This document shows, one piece after another, positions 52,345-61,229 of a DNA stretch of 64,000 nucleotides. The notes beneath the pieces were generated by a model. The model searched no databases. It was not told the DNA's origin and worked only from the letters and a program-made list of their open reading frames with translations. Position numbers and translations under genes: made by a program. Each line of letters begins with the position of its first letter. Position 1 is the first letter of the stretch. Source of the DNA: Phycisphaerales bacterium. GTDB taxonomy: Bacteria > Planctomycetota > Phycisphaerae > Phycisphaerales > UBA1924. The stretch lies in contig JADLCM010000002.1 in NCBI GenBank assembly GCA_020847175.1, positions 124,001 to 188,000 on the forward strand, written 5' to 3'.

Positions 52345-54465
52345 ATGACGGCGATCAGCGATACCCTTGCCACCGCCTTCGATCTCCTCCTGGTCGTCGC
52401 GGGGTTCACGCTCATCATCGTGGTGCATGAGCTCGGGCACTTCGTCGCCGCCCGCTGGGCGGGCATCCGGGTGCTCGCATTCGCGGTCGGCTTCGGCAGG
52501 GCCGCGGTGAGCTACCGCGCGGGCCTGGGCTGGCGCCGGGGCAGCAGCGAGCGCGAGTTCCTCGCCCTGGTCGGCCGTGGGAAGGCGCACGGCCTCAGCC
52601 ACACCGAGTATCGCCTCAACTGGCTCCCCTTCGGCGGGTATGTCAAGATGCTGGGGCAAGACGACGCCGACCCCGGCGCCCGCAGCGATGCCCCCGACAG
52701 CTACCAGTCGTGCCCCCCGTGGAAGCGCATGGTGGTGATCTCCGCCGGCGTGGTGATGAACATCATCCTCGCGGTCGTGCTCTTCATGGTGGTGTTCATG
52801 CTCGGGCTCCGCAGCGAGCCCGCCCTCGTGGGCTCGGTGCGGGCGGGGTCGCCGGCGGCGACCGCCGTCGCGCTCAACGGGCCCGCGTCGGGCGTCACCG
52901 AGCCGGGGCTCCGGACGGGCGATGAGATCATCGAAGTCAACGGGCGTCCGCCGCGCCACTTCAACGACCTGATGATGAGCGTGGTGATGAGCCGCAAGGG
53001 TGACCCGGTGCGCCTGCGTGTGCGCCGCCCGGGCGTTGAGCCGCCCCTTGGGTTCTCGGTGCTGCCCGTGCTTGATCCGGGTTCCAGGCTCCTCGAGATC
53101 GGGGTCGCCCCGGCGCTCAGCCTGACGGTCGTGAACCCGAGGTCCGGGCGCGATCGCGCGGCGCTCGCGGCGGGGCTGGAGCGGATGGGCCTCAAGGGGG
53201 TTGAACCGGGGATGGCGCTCGTGTCGGTCGCGGGCCGAACTGACCTTCGCGACCCGCAGCAGATCGCGGCGATGCTCGACGCGGGGCACGGGGCGGGCAT
53301 GGAGTTTGTGTTCGCCGCCCCCGGGGGGGGGCGTGAAGTGCGCCGCCTGCTGACCCCGGACGCCAACCTCGACCTCGCGCTCGTCGGCGATGACGAAGCC
53401 CCGATCGCGGTCGAGCATCTGCTCGGCCTTTCGCCAGTGCTCGCGGCGCGCCGGGTGGTGTCGCCCGGGGCGAAGGCCGCCGGGCTCCGGGACGGCGATG
53501 TGTTTGTGCGCCTCGGCGGGGTTGACTTCCCGAGCGTGCCTGCCGGCATCACCGAGATCCGCGCCCACAAGCGCCGCTCCGTCGATGCTGAAGTGGAGCG
53601 GGACGGCCCCGGGGGGCGCGAGCGGGTCACCCTCTCGCTGCCCGTGAACCGCAAGGGCCAGGTGGGCTTTGACGCGGGCGACACGGCCGTCGGTTCCACG
53701 CTCCTCAGCCGCACGCCGGAAGATCTTCGGGCCCGCTCCGGCGGTCCGCTCTCCGTGGCGCTCGGTGAGGCCATGCCCGGGCCCGGAGTGACCATCGAGA
53801 GCCTGAACGGCCACCCCACGCCGACATTTGCGGCGCTTCGTGAAGCGCTCATCGAGTCAACGCGAGAAGCCGTTGACTCCGGCGCAGCGCGCGTGAATGT
53901 CGAGATTGTCTTCACGCGCCCGGGCCCGCTCGACCAGCCCCCCGTCCCGGAGACCATGCGTGTGAGCCTGGCGCGGGAAGACCTCCTACCCCTGCGCGAG
54001 CTCGGCTGGGGGCTCGATCTCGACCTCGCGATCTTCGAGCCGCGCTGGACGACCGTGAAAGCCGGCACGCCCTGGGCGGCGGTGGGGGTGGGCCTCGCCG
54101 AGACGCACCGGGTGATGATGTCCACCTACCTGACCTTCGCCCGGCTCTTCCAGGGCACCGTGCGCGTCGAGCACCTCAAGGGGCCGGTGGGCATCGCTCA
54201 CCTCGGCACACGCATCGCCGAGCGCGGGTTCATCTGGCTCATGTTTTTCCTCGCGCTCATCAGCGTCAACCTCGCGGTCATCAACTTCCTGCCCCTGCCC
54301 ATCGTGGACGGCGGCCAGTTCCTGATGATCCTCTACGAGCAGGTGCGCGGGCGGGCCATGCCCATTGCCGTCCAGAACCTCATGGGCCTCGCCGGCCTCG
54401 CGCTGGTGGGGGTGATGTTCCTGGTGGTGACGTACAACGACCTGGCGCGGCTCTTCGGCGGGTGA
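52345..54465 (+). CDS. rseP: Site-2 protease RseP-type (M50 zinc metalloprotease)
   Basis: The 706-aa intramembrane protease cuts anti-sigma factors or signal peptides. The zinc motif HELGH is at residues 28-32 in the first helix, and the third ligand is in NFLPLPIVDGGQF near 653. Three or four membrane helices are visible (about 15-35, 128-150, 632-652, 682-702). The loop between the first and last helices contains two or three PDZ-like domains, making it larger than E. coli RseP (450 aa). It starts 26 bases after fliA and could be co-transcribed. The name is based on fold; its substrate is unknown. Confidence 0.9.
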   Translation: MTAISDTLATAFDLLLVVAGFTLIIVVHELGHFVAARWAGIRVLAFAVGFGRAAVSYRAGLGWRRGSSEREFLALVGRGKAHGLSHTEYRLNWLPFGGYVKMLGQDDADPGARSDAPDSYQSCPPWKRMVVISAGVVMNIILAVVLFMVVFMLGLRSEPALVGSVRAGSPAATAVALNGPASGVTEPGLRTGDEIIEVNGRPPRHFNDLMMSVVMSRKGDPVRLRVRRPGVEPPLGFSVLPVLDPGSRLLEIGVAPALSLTVVNPRSGRDRAALAAGLERMGLKGVEPGMALVSVAGRTDLRDPQQIAAMLDAGHGAGMEFVFAAPGGGREVRRLLTPDANLDLALVGDDEAPIAVEHLLGLSPVLAARRVVSPGAKAAGLRDGDVFVRLGGVDFPSVPAGITEIRAHKRRSVDAEVERDGPGGRERVTLSLPVNRKGQVGFDAGDTAVGSTLLSRTPEDLRARSGGPLSVALGEAMPGPGVTIESLNGHPTPTFAALREALIESTREAVDSGAARVNVEIVFTRPGPLDQPPVPETMRVSLAREDLLPLRELGWGLDLDLAIFEPRWTTVKAGTPWAAVGVGLAETHRVMMSTYLTFARLFQGTVRVEHLKGPVGIAHLGTRIAERGFIWLMFFLALISVNLAVINFLPLPIVDGGQFLMILYEQVRGRAMPIAVQNLMGLAGLALVGVMFLVVTYNDLARLFGG

Positions 54466-54585
54466 GCGGGTGACCACGCGGGCCTGAGCGGGCGTGCAGA
54501 GTCCGGGTGCCGCGACTCCGCCGTCCTCGGCGCGGTTCGTGCCGTGCAAATGAGCTTCACAGGGGACACGCAGACGCCGAACCGT

Positions 54586-54629
54586 GTCGGGCCGCCTCGG
54601 CCCGTTCCCCGGGAGGCGTGCGGCCCGAC
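54586..54629. terminator. Inverted repeat between convergent rseP and mutS
   Basis: GTCGGGCCGC (54586-54595) and GCGGCCCGAC (54620-54629) are perfect ten-base arms around a 24-base interior that itself holds GGGCCG-cct-CGGCCC. It lies in the 219-base gap between convergent genes, in position to act as a bidirectional terminator; no U-run is present. Confidence 0.5.
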
Positions 54630-54684
54630 CTCCGCGAACGCCCGGGCCAATCCTTCCGCGCGTCACGGTCAGCCCGCGCCCGCC

Positions 54685-57381
54685 TCACGGCTCCCGGTTC
54701 GCGAGTTCAACCAGCCTGCGCAGCGTCTCGAACGCCTCGAGGGGTGACGTCGACTCGATCTTCATCTCCTTGAGCACGCCGACCGCCGGGTGAGGCAGGT
54801 ACTCCTTGAAGAGCGCGAGCTGGGCATCGCCCGCCGGCGCGCCCCGGCCCCGCCCGGGCGAGCGGCGCTCCTGCTCCACCGAGAGCGAGGCCAGGATCGC
54901 CCTGGCCCGCTCCACGACCTCACGCGGCACGCCCGCCAGGCGCGCCACCTGGATGCCGTACGAACGGTCCGTGCGCCCGGGCTCGATGTGGTGCAGGAAC
55001 ACCACCTCGTCGCCCAGTTCCCGCACCCGCACGTTCAGGTTGTGCACGCGCCCCGGCAGGTCGTCCTCGAGCCGGGTGAGCTCGTGGTAGTGCGTCGCGA
55101 ACAGGGCCCGGCAGCGCAGCGCCGCCAGACGCTCCGCGATCGCCCACGCGAGCGAGAGCCCGTCCAGCGTGCTCGTGCCCCGTCCGATCTCGTCGAGGAT
55201 CACCAGGCTGCGCGGGCCCGCGTGGTTCAGGATGTTCGCGGTCTCGGTCATCTCGACCATGAAGGTCGATTGTCCCTGGTGCAGCGCATCGTCGGCGCCG
55301 ACCCGCGTGAAGATGCGGTCGCACGCGCCCACCGAGGCCCGATCCGCGGGCACGTAGCTCCCCGCGAGCGCGAGCGCCGCGATGAGCGCGCTCTGGCGGA
55401 TGTACGTGCTCTTGCCCGCCATGTTGGGCCCCGTGATGAGCACAAGCGACGGCCCTTCGCCGCCGAGGAGCGTGTCGTTGGGCACGAACGCGCCTGGCAA
55501 CGACTCATCGAGCACCGGGTGCCGCCCGGCGACAATCTCCAGCCTCGCCCCGGCGACGATCTCGGGGCGCGTCCACGAGCGCTCGCGGGCCTTTTCGGCG
55601 AACGTGAGTGTCGCGTCGAGTTCGGACGCGAGCTCGGCGAAGGTGAGCATCGCCCCGATCGCGCCCGCGCCCATCGCGCACAGGTCGCGGAAAATCGCCT
55701 GCTCGCGTTCCACGGCCCGGGCCTGGGCGCTCGTCACCCGGTCTTCAAAGTCCTTCAGTTCCGGGGTGATGTACCGCTCCGCGTTCTTGAGCGTCTGCTT
55801 GCGGGTGAGTCGATCGGGCGCGCGCCGCGCCTGCGCCGCCGGCAGTTCGATGTAGTACCCGAACACCGAGTTGAACCCGACCTTCAGGCTCGGCAGGTCA
55901 AACTCGGCGATCAGCCTCGCCTGGTACTCCGCCAGCCACGCGCCCGCATCGCGCTGCAGCAGGCGCATCTCGTCCAGCGCCGCATCCACGCCGTCGCGGA
56001 TCAACCCCCCTTCGCGAAGGTGCGCCGGCGGCGCATCCACGCAGCGCGACATGATCGCCTCGCAGAGCGGCGCGAACTCCTCCGCCGCCTCGCGAAGCCC
56101 CGCGAGGTGCGATTCAAACGCGGTCGCGCCCTCCAGGGCCGACGTGATCCCCTCCCACGCGCCCAGGCTGCGCCCCAGGGCCACAAGATCGCGGGGCGAG
56201 GCACGCCCGAGCATCACCCGCGCCCCGATCCGCGGCACATCCTGCACGCGCTCCAGCGCATCCCCGAGCGCCGCGCCCGTGCGCGGATCTTCGACCAGTG
56301 TCGCCACGCGCCTCTGGCGGGCGTCAATGTCCTCCGCGCGGGCCAGCGGGCGCTTCAGCCATTCGCGGATCAGGCGCTTGCCCATCGGGGTGCGGCAGCG
56401 GGTCCGCCCCTGCACAAACAACCCCAGCAGCGAACCCTCGACCCCGCCCCCGCGCATCGTGCGCTCGATCTCCAGCGCCCGCAGGCTCACGCTGTCAATG
56501 ACGCAGACGCCCGAGGCATCCTCGCGCCGGGGCGGTCGGAGGTGCGCGAGCGAGGCGCCCGCCATCGCCGCCAGGCCCGGCGGGGCCCCGGCGCTGCGCG
56601 CCTCCTCGCGGGCTGCCAGCTGCGTCTCGCCCAGGTACCGCAGCACCGCGCCGATGGCCCCGATGCACGGTTCATCATCGCCGAGGCCGAACCCCGCCGG
56701 CGACGACACCCGGTAATGCGAGCGGATCGCCTCCAGCGCCTCCTCGCGCCGGAAGTGCCACCCCGGGCGGGGCGTGCCCGGCGCGCGGGCAGACTCCAGC
56801 ACCCGGCGCACGCGCAGCGGCGGCCCGGCGCCATCCGAGCGCGGACCCGCCTCGGCATACAGCACTTCGTTGACGCCGAGCCGCGCCAGTTCTTCACCCA
56901 CCGCCTCGGCAGGCGCATCGAAGACGCTGAAGGCCCCGGTGCCCAGTTCCGCCACCGCGACGCCCGCGCGCCCCTCGTCACCCGATTCCACAAACGTGAC
57001 CGCCGCCAGCCGAACCGGCGCATCGTCGCTCACCAGCCCCTCGTCCAGCAGCGTGCCCGGGGTCAGCACCTGCGTCACCGCCCGGGCCACCACGCCCTTG
57101 GCATCCTTGGGGTCCTGCACCTGCTCCGCGACGGCCACCCGGAACCCCGCCGCGACCGCCCGCCGGAGGTAGTTCTCCAACTGGTGGTAGGGCACGCCCG
57201 CCATCGGCACGCCCTCGGTCCGTTGCGTGAGGGTCAGGCCCAGCGCCTTGGAGAGCCGCACCGCGTCGTCATCGAACGTCTCGTAGAAGTCGCCCATGCG
57301 GAAGAGCAGCACGCAATCCGGGTGCTTCGCCTTGAAGGCGTAGAACTGGCGCATCGCCGGGGTGTCGCGCGGGTCGGGCAT
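54685..57381 (-). CDS. mutS: DNA mismatch repair protein MutS
   Basis: The 898-aa protein recognises base mismatches and recruits MutL. The N-terminal mismatch-binding FYETFDDDA segment with the phenylalanine-glutamate pair lies near residue 33. The connector and lever domains follow. The ATPase domain has the Walker A TGPNMAGKSTYIRQ near 640, DEIGRGTSTLDGLSLAWAI near 720 and a LFATHYHELTRL segment. The ATG at 57381 follows a -10-like element and is divergent from the neighbouring gene by 49 bases. Length is normal for MutS1. Confidence 0.95.
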   Translation of the reverse strand: MPDPRDTPAMRQFYAFKAKHPDCVLLFRMGDFYETFDDDAVRLSKALGLTLTQRTEGVPMAGVPYHQLENYLRRAVAAGFRVAVAEQVQDPKDAKGVVARAVTQVLTPGTLLDEGLVSDDAPVRLAAVTFVESGDEGRAGVAVAELGTGAFSVFDAPAEAVGEELARLGVNEVLYAEAGPRSDGAGPPLRVRRVLESARAPGTPRPGWHFRREEALEAIRSHYRVSSPAGFGLGDDEPCIGAIGAVLRYLGETQLAAREEARSAGAPPGLAAMAGASLAHLRPPRREDASGVCVIDSVSLRALEIERTMRGGGVEGSLLGLFVQGRTRCRTPMGKRLIREWLKRPLARAEDIDARQRRVATLVEDPRTGAALGDALERVQDVPRIGARVMLGRASPRDLVALGRSLGAWEGITSALEGATAFESHLAGLREAAEEFAPLCEAIMSRCVDAPPAHLREGGLIRDGVDAALDEMRLLQRDAGAWLAEYQARLIAEFDLPSLKVGFNSVFGYYIELPAAQARRAPDRLTRKQTLKNAERYITPELKDFEDRVTSAQARAVEREQAIFRDLCAMGAGAIGAMLTFAELASELDATLTFAEKARERSWTRPEIVAGARLEIVAGRHPVLDESLPGAFVPNDTLLGGEGPSLVLITGPNMAGKSTYIRQSALIAALALAGSYVPADRASVGACDRIFTRVGADDALHQGQSTFMVEMTETANILNHAGPRSLVILDEIGRGTSTLDGLSLAWAIAERLAALRCRALFATHYHELTRLEDDLPGRVHNLNVRVRELGDEVVFLHHIEPGRTDRSYGIQVARLAGVPREVVERARAILASLSVEQERRSPGRGRGAPAGDAQLALFKEYLPHPAVGVLKEMKIESTSPLEAFETLRRLVELANREP

Positions 57382-57390
57382 GCAGGCAGC

Positions 57391-57396
57391 AGGGTA
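57391..57396 (-). promoter_or_regulatory. -10-like hexamer TACCCT, leaderless start of mutS
   Basis: TACCCT on the minus strand ends nine bases before the mutS ATG. No Shine-Dalgarno sequence lies between. Confidence 0.42.
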
Positions 57397-57419
57397 CCCG
57401 CGCGCGGGCGCGGCACGCC

Positions 57420-57425
57420 TACAAA
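57420..57425 (+). promoter_or_regulatory. -10-like hexamer TACAAA, leaderless start of TIM-barrel gene
   Basis: TACAAA ends five bases before the ATG at 57431. It faces the mutS element only 23 bases away, so the two promoters must share flanking sequence. Confidence 0.4.
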
Positions 57426-57430
57426 ACACG

Positions 57431-58186
57431 ATGATCCGGCGCGACCGCCTCAGCCTCGCCCTCGCGGCCCTCCCGGGTCTGCCCGCGCGCCAGGCGCTCT
57501 CCTGGGCGGGCGAGTCCGGCTTTCGGGCCGTTCAACTCGATGTCGCGGCCCCGGGACTGCGTCCGCGCGACCTCGACCGTTCCGCCCGGCGTGACCTGGC
57601 GGCCACCCTGCGACGCCTCGAACTCGCCTGCTCCGGCCTCGACCTGTGGATTCCGCCGGCCCACTTCGCCGACGCGTCCCGGGTCGAGCGGGCCTGTGAG
57701 GCGGTCGAGCGGGCGTGCGAAATGGCAGATGAACTCGCGCGCCTGGGTGAGAGCGCCCGGGTGGTGTCACTCATGCTCCCTCCGAGCCCTCTCGCCGGTG
57801 CTCCCGAGCGACTCGGGGCCGCCGCCGCGCTTCACGGTGTCGCGCTTGCCGACCACCGGCACCCCGCCGCGGCGCTGCAGATCGAATCGATCGCCGTCGG
57901 CATCGATCCGGCCTCGGTGCTCGCGGCGGGGGGAGACCCGCTCCGCGCGCTTGCGGGGGCGGGGGCGCGGCTCATCGCGGCGCGCCTGAGCGACCTGACC
58001 GGCGCGGGCCGCGCGAGCCCCGGGCTCCCGGGCGGACGGCTCGACGTCCGGGCCTACCTCGCGACTCTCGCGCTCGCGCCCGGCGTCCGGCACATCACCC
58101 TCGACCTCCGCCAGGTCCACGATGCTCCCTCTGCGGCGCGCGAAACCTTGGGCCGCCTGATCGGGAACGATGCGGAGTCAACCTGA
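57431..58186 (+). CDS. Xylose-isomerase-like TIM-barrel protein
   Basis: The 251-aa protein looks like a member of the AP-endonuclease-2/xylose isomerase-like TIM-barrel group: SLALAALPGLPARQALSWAGESGFRAVQLDV (residues about 8-40) is the usual strand-1 and helix-1 unit, and VRHITLDLRQVHD near 222 resembles the last strand. The metal-binding Glu/Asp/His set of true isomerases is largely missing, so it may not be an active isomerase. It is divergent from mutS and converges with the ribokinase gene. A similar C-terminal layout is found in the partial gene at 63601. Confidence 0.6.
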   Translation: MIRRDRLSLALAALPGLPARQALSWAGESGFRAVQLDVAAPGLRPRDLDRSARRDLAATLRRLELACSGLDLWIPPAHFADASRVERACEAVERACEMADELARLGESARVVSLMLPPSPLAGAPERLGAAAALHGVALADHRHPAAALQIESIAVGIDPASVLAAGGDPLRALAGAGARLIAARLSDLTGAGRASPGLPGGRLDVRAYLATLALAPGVRHITLDLRQVHDAPSAARETLGRLIGNDAEST

Positions 58187-58241
58187 CGCGTTCGACCGGC
58201 CCTCGGGGTTCGCGCCCCTCGTGGGGCCCGTCCCGCGCCCG

Positions 58242-59192
58242 TCATGCGGGCGCTTCCGCCATCCGGTCTGAGATGGCCGCCCACGCCGGCATCGAGGCGA
58301 TCGCCCCCGCGCGCTCCACGCACACCGATGCGCCGGCCTGGGCGATGCGCAGCGCGCGCGAATCGGGCACGCGCCCCCAGAATGCCGCGAGAATCCCCGT
58401 GAACGCATCTCCCGCGCCCACGGTGTCCACCGCGCGCACGCCGAACGCCTGCTGATGCTCCGGGGCGCCGCCGATGCAGGCGACCAGCCCGTGCTCGCCG
58501 AGCGTGACCACCACTGCCGGCACCAGCCCCCCCAGCACCTCGGCGGCGCGGGCGGGGTCGCGTCGTCCCGAGAGGGCGGCGGCCTCGACCTCGTTCACCA
58601 CCAGCACGTCGGAGAGCGTCAGAAACTCCCTCGCCCACGGGCAGGCCGGAGCCGCGGTGAAGATCACGCGCCCGCCGAACGCGCGCGCACGCTCCGCGGC
58701 AGCGCGATTCGCCTCCGCCGGCACCTCGCACTGGAGGACGAGCACGTCGGCCCCGCGCAGCGCGTCTTCGGTGACATGCCCCGGCCCAAGGGCCATGTTC
58801 GCCCCCGGCGCAACGAGAATCTGGTTCTCGCCGCGCTCGCTCAGCGCGATGAGCCCGACGCCCGTGGGCTCGGCGGGGTCGATGGAGAGGTGTAAATCGT
58901 CGATACCCTCGCCGCGCAGCGCCGTGCGGAAGGCGCGCCCGAAGTCGTCGTCGCCGACTCTCCCCACGAAGGCGACTCGCGCCCCGGCACGCCGGGCCGC
59001 GACCGCCTGGTTGATGCCCTTCCCCCCCGGCCCGCGCCGGAAGTCGCCCCCCAGCACGGTCTCGCCGGGGGTCGGGAGGCGTTCCGCCCGCGCGGAAAGA
59101 TCGTAGTTCAGCGAGCCCACCACGCAGACGCGGTTCAACGCCGGGCGTGACTCCCCGGTGTCCGGCGGGCGCAGCGCGCTCCCGAGCGTCAC
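58242..59192 (-). CDS. rbsK: Ribokinase-type PfkB carbohydrate kinase
   Basis: The 316-aa kinase phosphorylates ribose or a related sugar. PfkB signatures are GGKGINQAVAARRAG near residue 57 (substrate site) and DTVGAGDAFTGILAAFWG near 265 (anion hole and catalytic aspartate). GSLNYDL near 30 fits ribokinases. The start GTG overlaps the nadK stop in a GTGA arrangement, so translation is coupled. The physiological sugar is not certain; no ribose transporter is nearby. Confidence 0.85.
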   Translation of the reverse strand: MTLGSALRPPDTGESRPALNRVCVVGSLNYDLSARAERLPTPGETVLGGDFRRGPGGKGINQAVAARRAGARVAFVGRVGDDDFGRAFRTALRGEGIDDLHLSIDPAEPTGVGLIALSERGENQILVAPGANMALGPGHVTEDALRGADVLVLQCEVPAEANRAAAERARAFGGRVIFTAAPACPWAREFLTLSDVLVVNEVEAAALSGRRDPARAAEVLGGLVPAVVVTLGEHGLVACIGGAPEHQQAFGVRAVDTVGAGDAFTGILAAFWGRVPDSRALRIAQAGASVCVERAGAIASMPAWAAISDRMAEAPA

Positions 59193-60055
59193 GGCAGTCC
59201 CCCGCCTCGCAGCCGCGGCGCGGCCGCCCAGTGCAGTTTCTCGCCCAGCGTCGCCCAGTAGTCCCGCGCCGCGTTGGTGATGAACCGCACACCCGGCCCG
59301 CGCGTGATCGCCACCCGGTCGCCCGCGTGCAGCGACGCGGCGACGTGTCCGTCCACGACCAGGGCGCTTCCCGCGTCATTGGCCCGCACCACCTCCACTT
59401 CGACCCGGCTCGCCGAGGGCACGATGATGGGCCGGAACGCGAGCGAGTGGGCCGCGATCGGGGTGATCGCGATCGCGTCGACGGTGGGGGCGATGATCGG
59501 CCCGCCCGCGGAGAGGTTGTACGCGGTCGATCCCGTCGACGTGGAGATGATCAGGCCGTCGCCTCCCACCTCGGCCGGCGCGCCGCCGTCAATCCGGATG
59601 CGCAGCAGGATCATCCTGTACGGCGGTCCGGCGGTGATGACGACCTCATTGAGCGCGCACTCCCGCGCGGCGACCCCGGCCCCCGCCCGCACGAGTTCGG
59701 CGGAGACATCGGCGAGCCGGCGCAGCGGCAGCGGGCCGCTCCCGAAGAGCGAGGGCGCCTGGGCCCCCAGCGCCGGCATGTCGAACTCCGCCATGAACCC
59801 CAGTTTGCCGAAGTTGACCCCGAGCAGCGGCAGGTCAAGGTCGCGGCAGCGCCGCGCCTGGTTCAAGAGTGTGCCGTCGCCCCCGAGCACCACCGCCAGG
59901 TCCGCCTTCACCGGCGCGAGGGGCGCGCGTTCGTCCGTCGCAGGCTGCTCCCCGGCGCACTGGCCGTACCGGTCGATCAGCGCGCGAACCGCGCGAGCCT
60001 CTCCCAGGGCTTCGGGCTTGTCCGGGTTGACCAGGAGCAGGATGCGCCGCGCCAT
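59189..60055 (-). CDS. nadK: NAD kinase
   Basis: The 288-aa enzyme phosphorylates NAD to NADP with ATP or polyphosphate. The GGDGT motif is at residues 58-62, followed by the GVNFGKLGFMAEF segment and, near 155, STSTGSTAYNLSAGGPI (binding of NAD). The ATG at 60055 is chosen since LLLVNPDK strand 1 begins just after; a longer form from 60103 adds 16 residues without support. It is the first gene of a two-gene unit with rbsK and divergent from obgE. Confidence 0.94.
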   Translation of the reverse strand: MARRILLLVNPDKPEALGEARAVRALIDRYGQCAGEQPATDERAPLAPVKADLAVVLGGDGTLLNQARRCRDLDLPLLGVNFGKLGFMAEFDMPALGAQAPSLFGSGPLPLRRLADVSAELVRAGAGVAARECALNEVVITAGPPYRMILLRIRIDGGAPAEVGGDGLIISTSTGSTAYNLSAGGPIIAPTVDAIAITPIAAHSLAFRPIIVPSASRVEVEVVRANDAGSALVVDGHVAASLHAGDRVAITRGPGVRFITNAARDYWATLGEKLHWAAAPRLRGGGLP

Positions 60056-60062
60056 GGTTGCG

Positions 60063-60068
60063 ACTGTA
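60063..60068 (-). promoter_or_regulatory. -10-like hexamer TACAGT, leaderless start of nadK
   Basis: TACAGT on the minus strand ends seven bases before the nadK ATG, with no ribosome-binding site. Confidence 0.45.
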
Positions 60069-60110
60069 GCCCACGGGGCAAGCCCGGCATCCGCCCCGAC
60101 CACTCCGTCC

Positions 60111-60116
60111 TACCCT
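60111..60116 (+). promoter_or_regulatory. -10-like hexamer TACCCT, leaderless start of obgE
   Basis: TACCCT ends five bases before the obgE ATG, with no ribosome-binding site. It faces the nadK element 42 bases away. Confidence 0.45.
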
Positions 60117-60121
60117 CCAGC

Positions 60122-61174
60122 ATGTTCGTCGATCGCGCGCTCATCACGGTCAAGGCGGGAGACGGCGGCGATGGCTGCGTCTCCTTTCGGCGCGCCAAGG
60201 CCGAACCCAAGGGCGGCCCCAACGGCGGGGACGGAGGTCGCGGGGGCGATGTCGTCTTCTGGGCCGATACAGGGCTCAACACCCTCTACGAGTTCCGCGG
60301 CCTGCGCGACTGGAAGGCCCAGAACGGCGAGTCCGGGCGCGGCAAGCAGCAGTTCGGGGCCGGAGCGCCCGACCTCGTCGTGCGCGTTCCGCCCGGCACC
60401 ATGGTCTTCAACGACGAGACAGGCGACCTCATCCACGACCTCCGCCCCGACGAGCGCGTCGTCATCGCGCGGGGGGGCAGGGGCGGCTACGGCAACGAGC
60501 ACTTCAAGACCAGCGTCCACCAGACTCCCTTCGAGTTCACCCCCGGCCAGCCCGGCGAGTTCTACAGGCTGCGCCTCGAACTCAAACTGATCGCCGATGT
60601 CGGGCTCGTGGGCAAGCCCAACGCGGGCAAGAGCACGCTCCTCAAGGCGCTGACCCGCGCCGACCCCAAGATCGCCAACTACCCCTTCACCACGCTCGCG
60701 CCTCAACTCGGCATCGCCGAACTTGACCCCGAGCGGCGCCTCGTGCTCGCCGACCTGCCCGGGCTGATCGAGGGCGCGAGCGCCGGCGCCGGGCTGGGGC
60801 TGGACTTCCTGCGCCACATCGAGCGCACCCGGGTCATCCTGCACGTGCTCGACGCCGCGCCCGAAGACGGCCTGACGCCCGCGCAGAACTACAGGGCCAT
60901 CCGCGAAGAACTCGCCGGCCATTCGCATGCCCTCGCCGAGAAGACCGAACTCATCGTGCTCAACAAGGCTGATCTCCTCGACGATGACGAGCAGCGCGAT
61001 GCCCTCAAGGCGCTGCGCCGCGCGGTCCCCCGTGATACTGAAGTGCTCATCACCAGCGGCGGCGCGCGCGTGGGCCTCCGCCCCATGCTCGAAAGACTCT
61101 GGGCGATGCTCCACGGCGAGGCTGCGCGCCCGCCGGGGTGGACCGATGCGCCCCTGCCCGCCGCAGGCGGATAG
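60122..61174 (+). CDS. obgE: GTPase ObgE/CgtA
   Basis: The 350-aa GTPase acts in 50S ribosome maturation and stringent control. The N-terminal glycine-rich Obg fold is clear (KAGDGGDGCVSFRRAK, GGDGGRGGDV). The G domain has GLVGKPNAGKSTLL near residue 163, the NYPFTTL switch near 188, DLPGLIEGAS near 211 and NKADL near 282. The variable C-terminal OCT domain is absent, replaced by a short Pro-rich tail, as in many non-Bacillus Obg proteins. It is divergent from nadK and upstream of the M61 peptidase by 55 bases. Confidence 0.95.
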   Translation: MFVDRALITVKAGDGGDGCVSFRRAKAEPKGGPNGGDGGRGGDVVFWADTGLNTLYEFRGLRDWKAQNGESGRGKQQFGAGAPDLVVRVPPGTMVFNDETGDLIHDLRPDERVVIARGGRGGYGNEHFKTSVHQTPFEFTPGQPGEFYRLRLELKLIADVGLVGKPNAGKSTLLKALTRADPKIANYPFTTLAPQLGIAELDPERRLVLADLPGLIEGASAGAGLGLDFLRHIERTRVILHVLDAAPEDGLTPAQNYRAIREELAGHSHALAEKTELIVLNKADLLDDDEQRDALKALRRAVPRDTEVLITSGGARVGLRPMLERLWAMLHGEAARPPGWTDAPLPAAGG

Positions 61175-61229
61175 CGGGAACCGGCCGGGGCGCGCCGGTG
61201 TAGACTCCGCTCCCCGGAGAACGCCCCCC

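Noticed and set aside
54790-57594. Long plus-strand open frame opposite mutS
   Set aside because: It is a shadow of mutS caused by high GC; no motif and Arg/Pro/Gln/His-rich composition.
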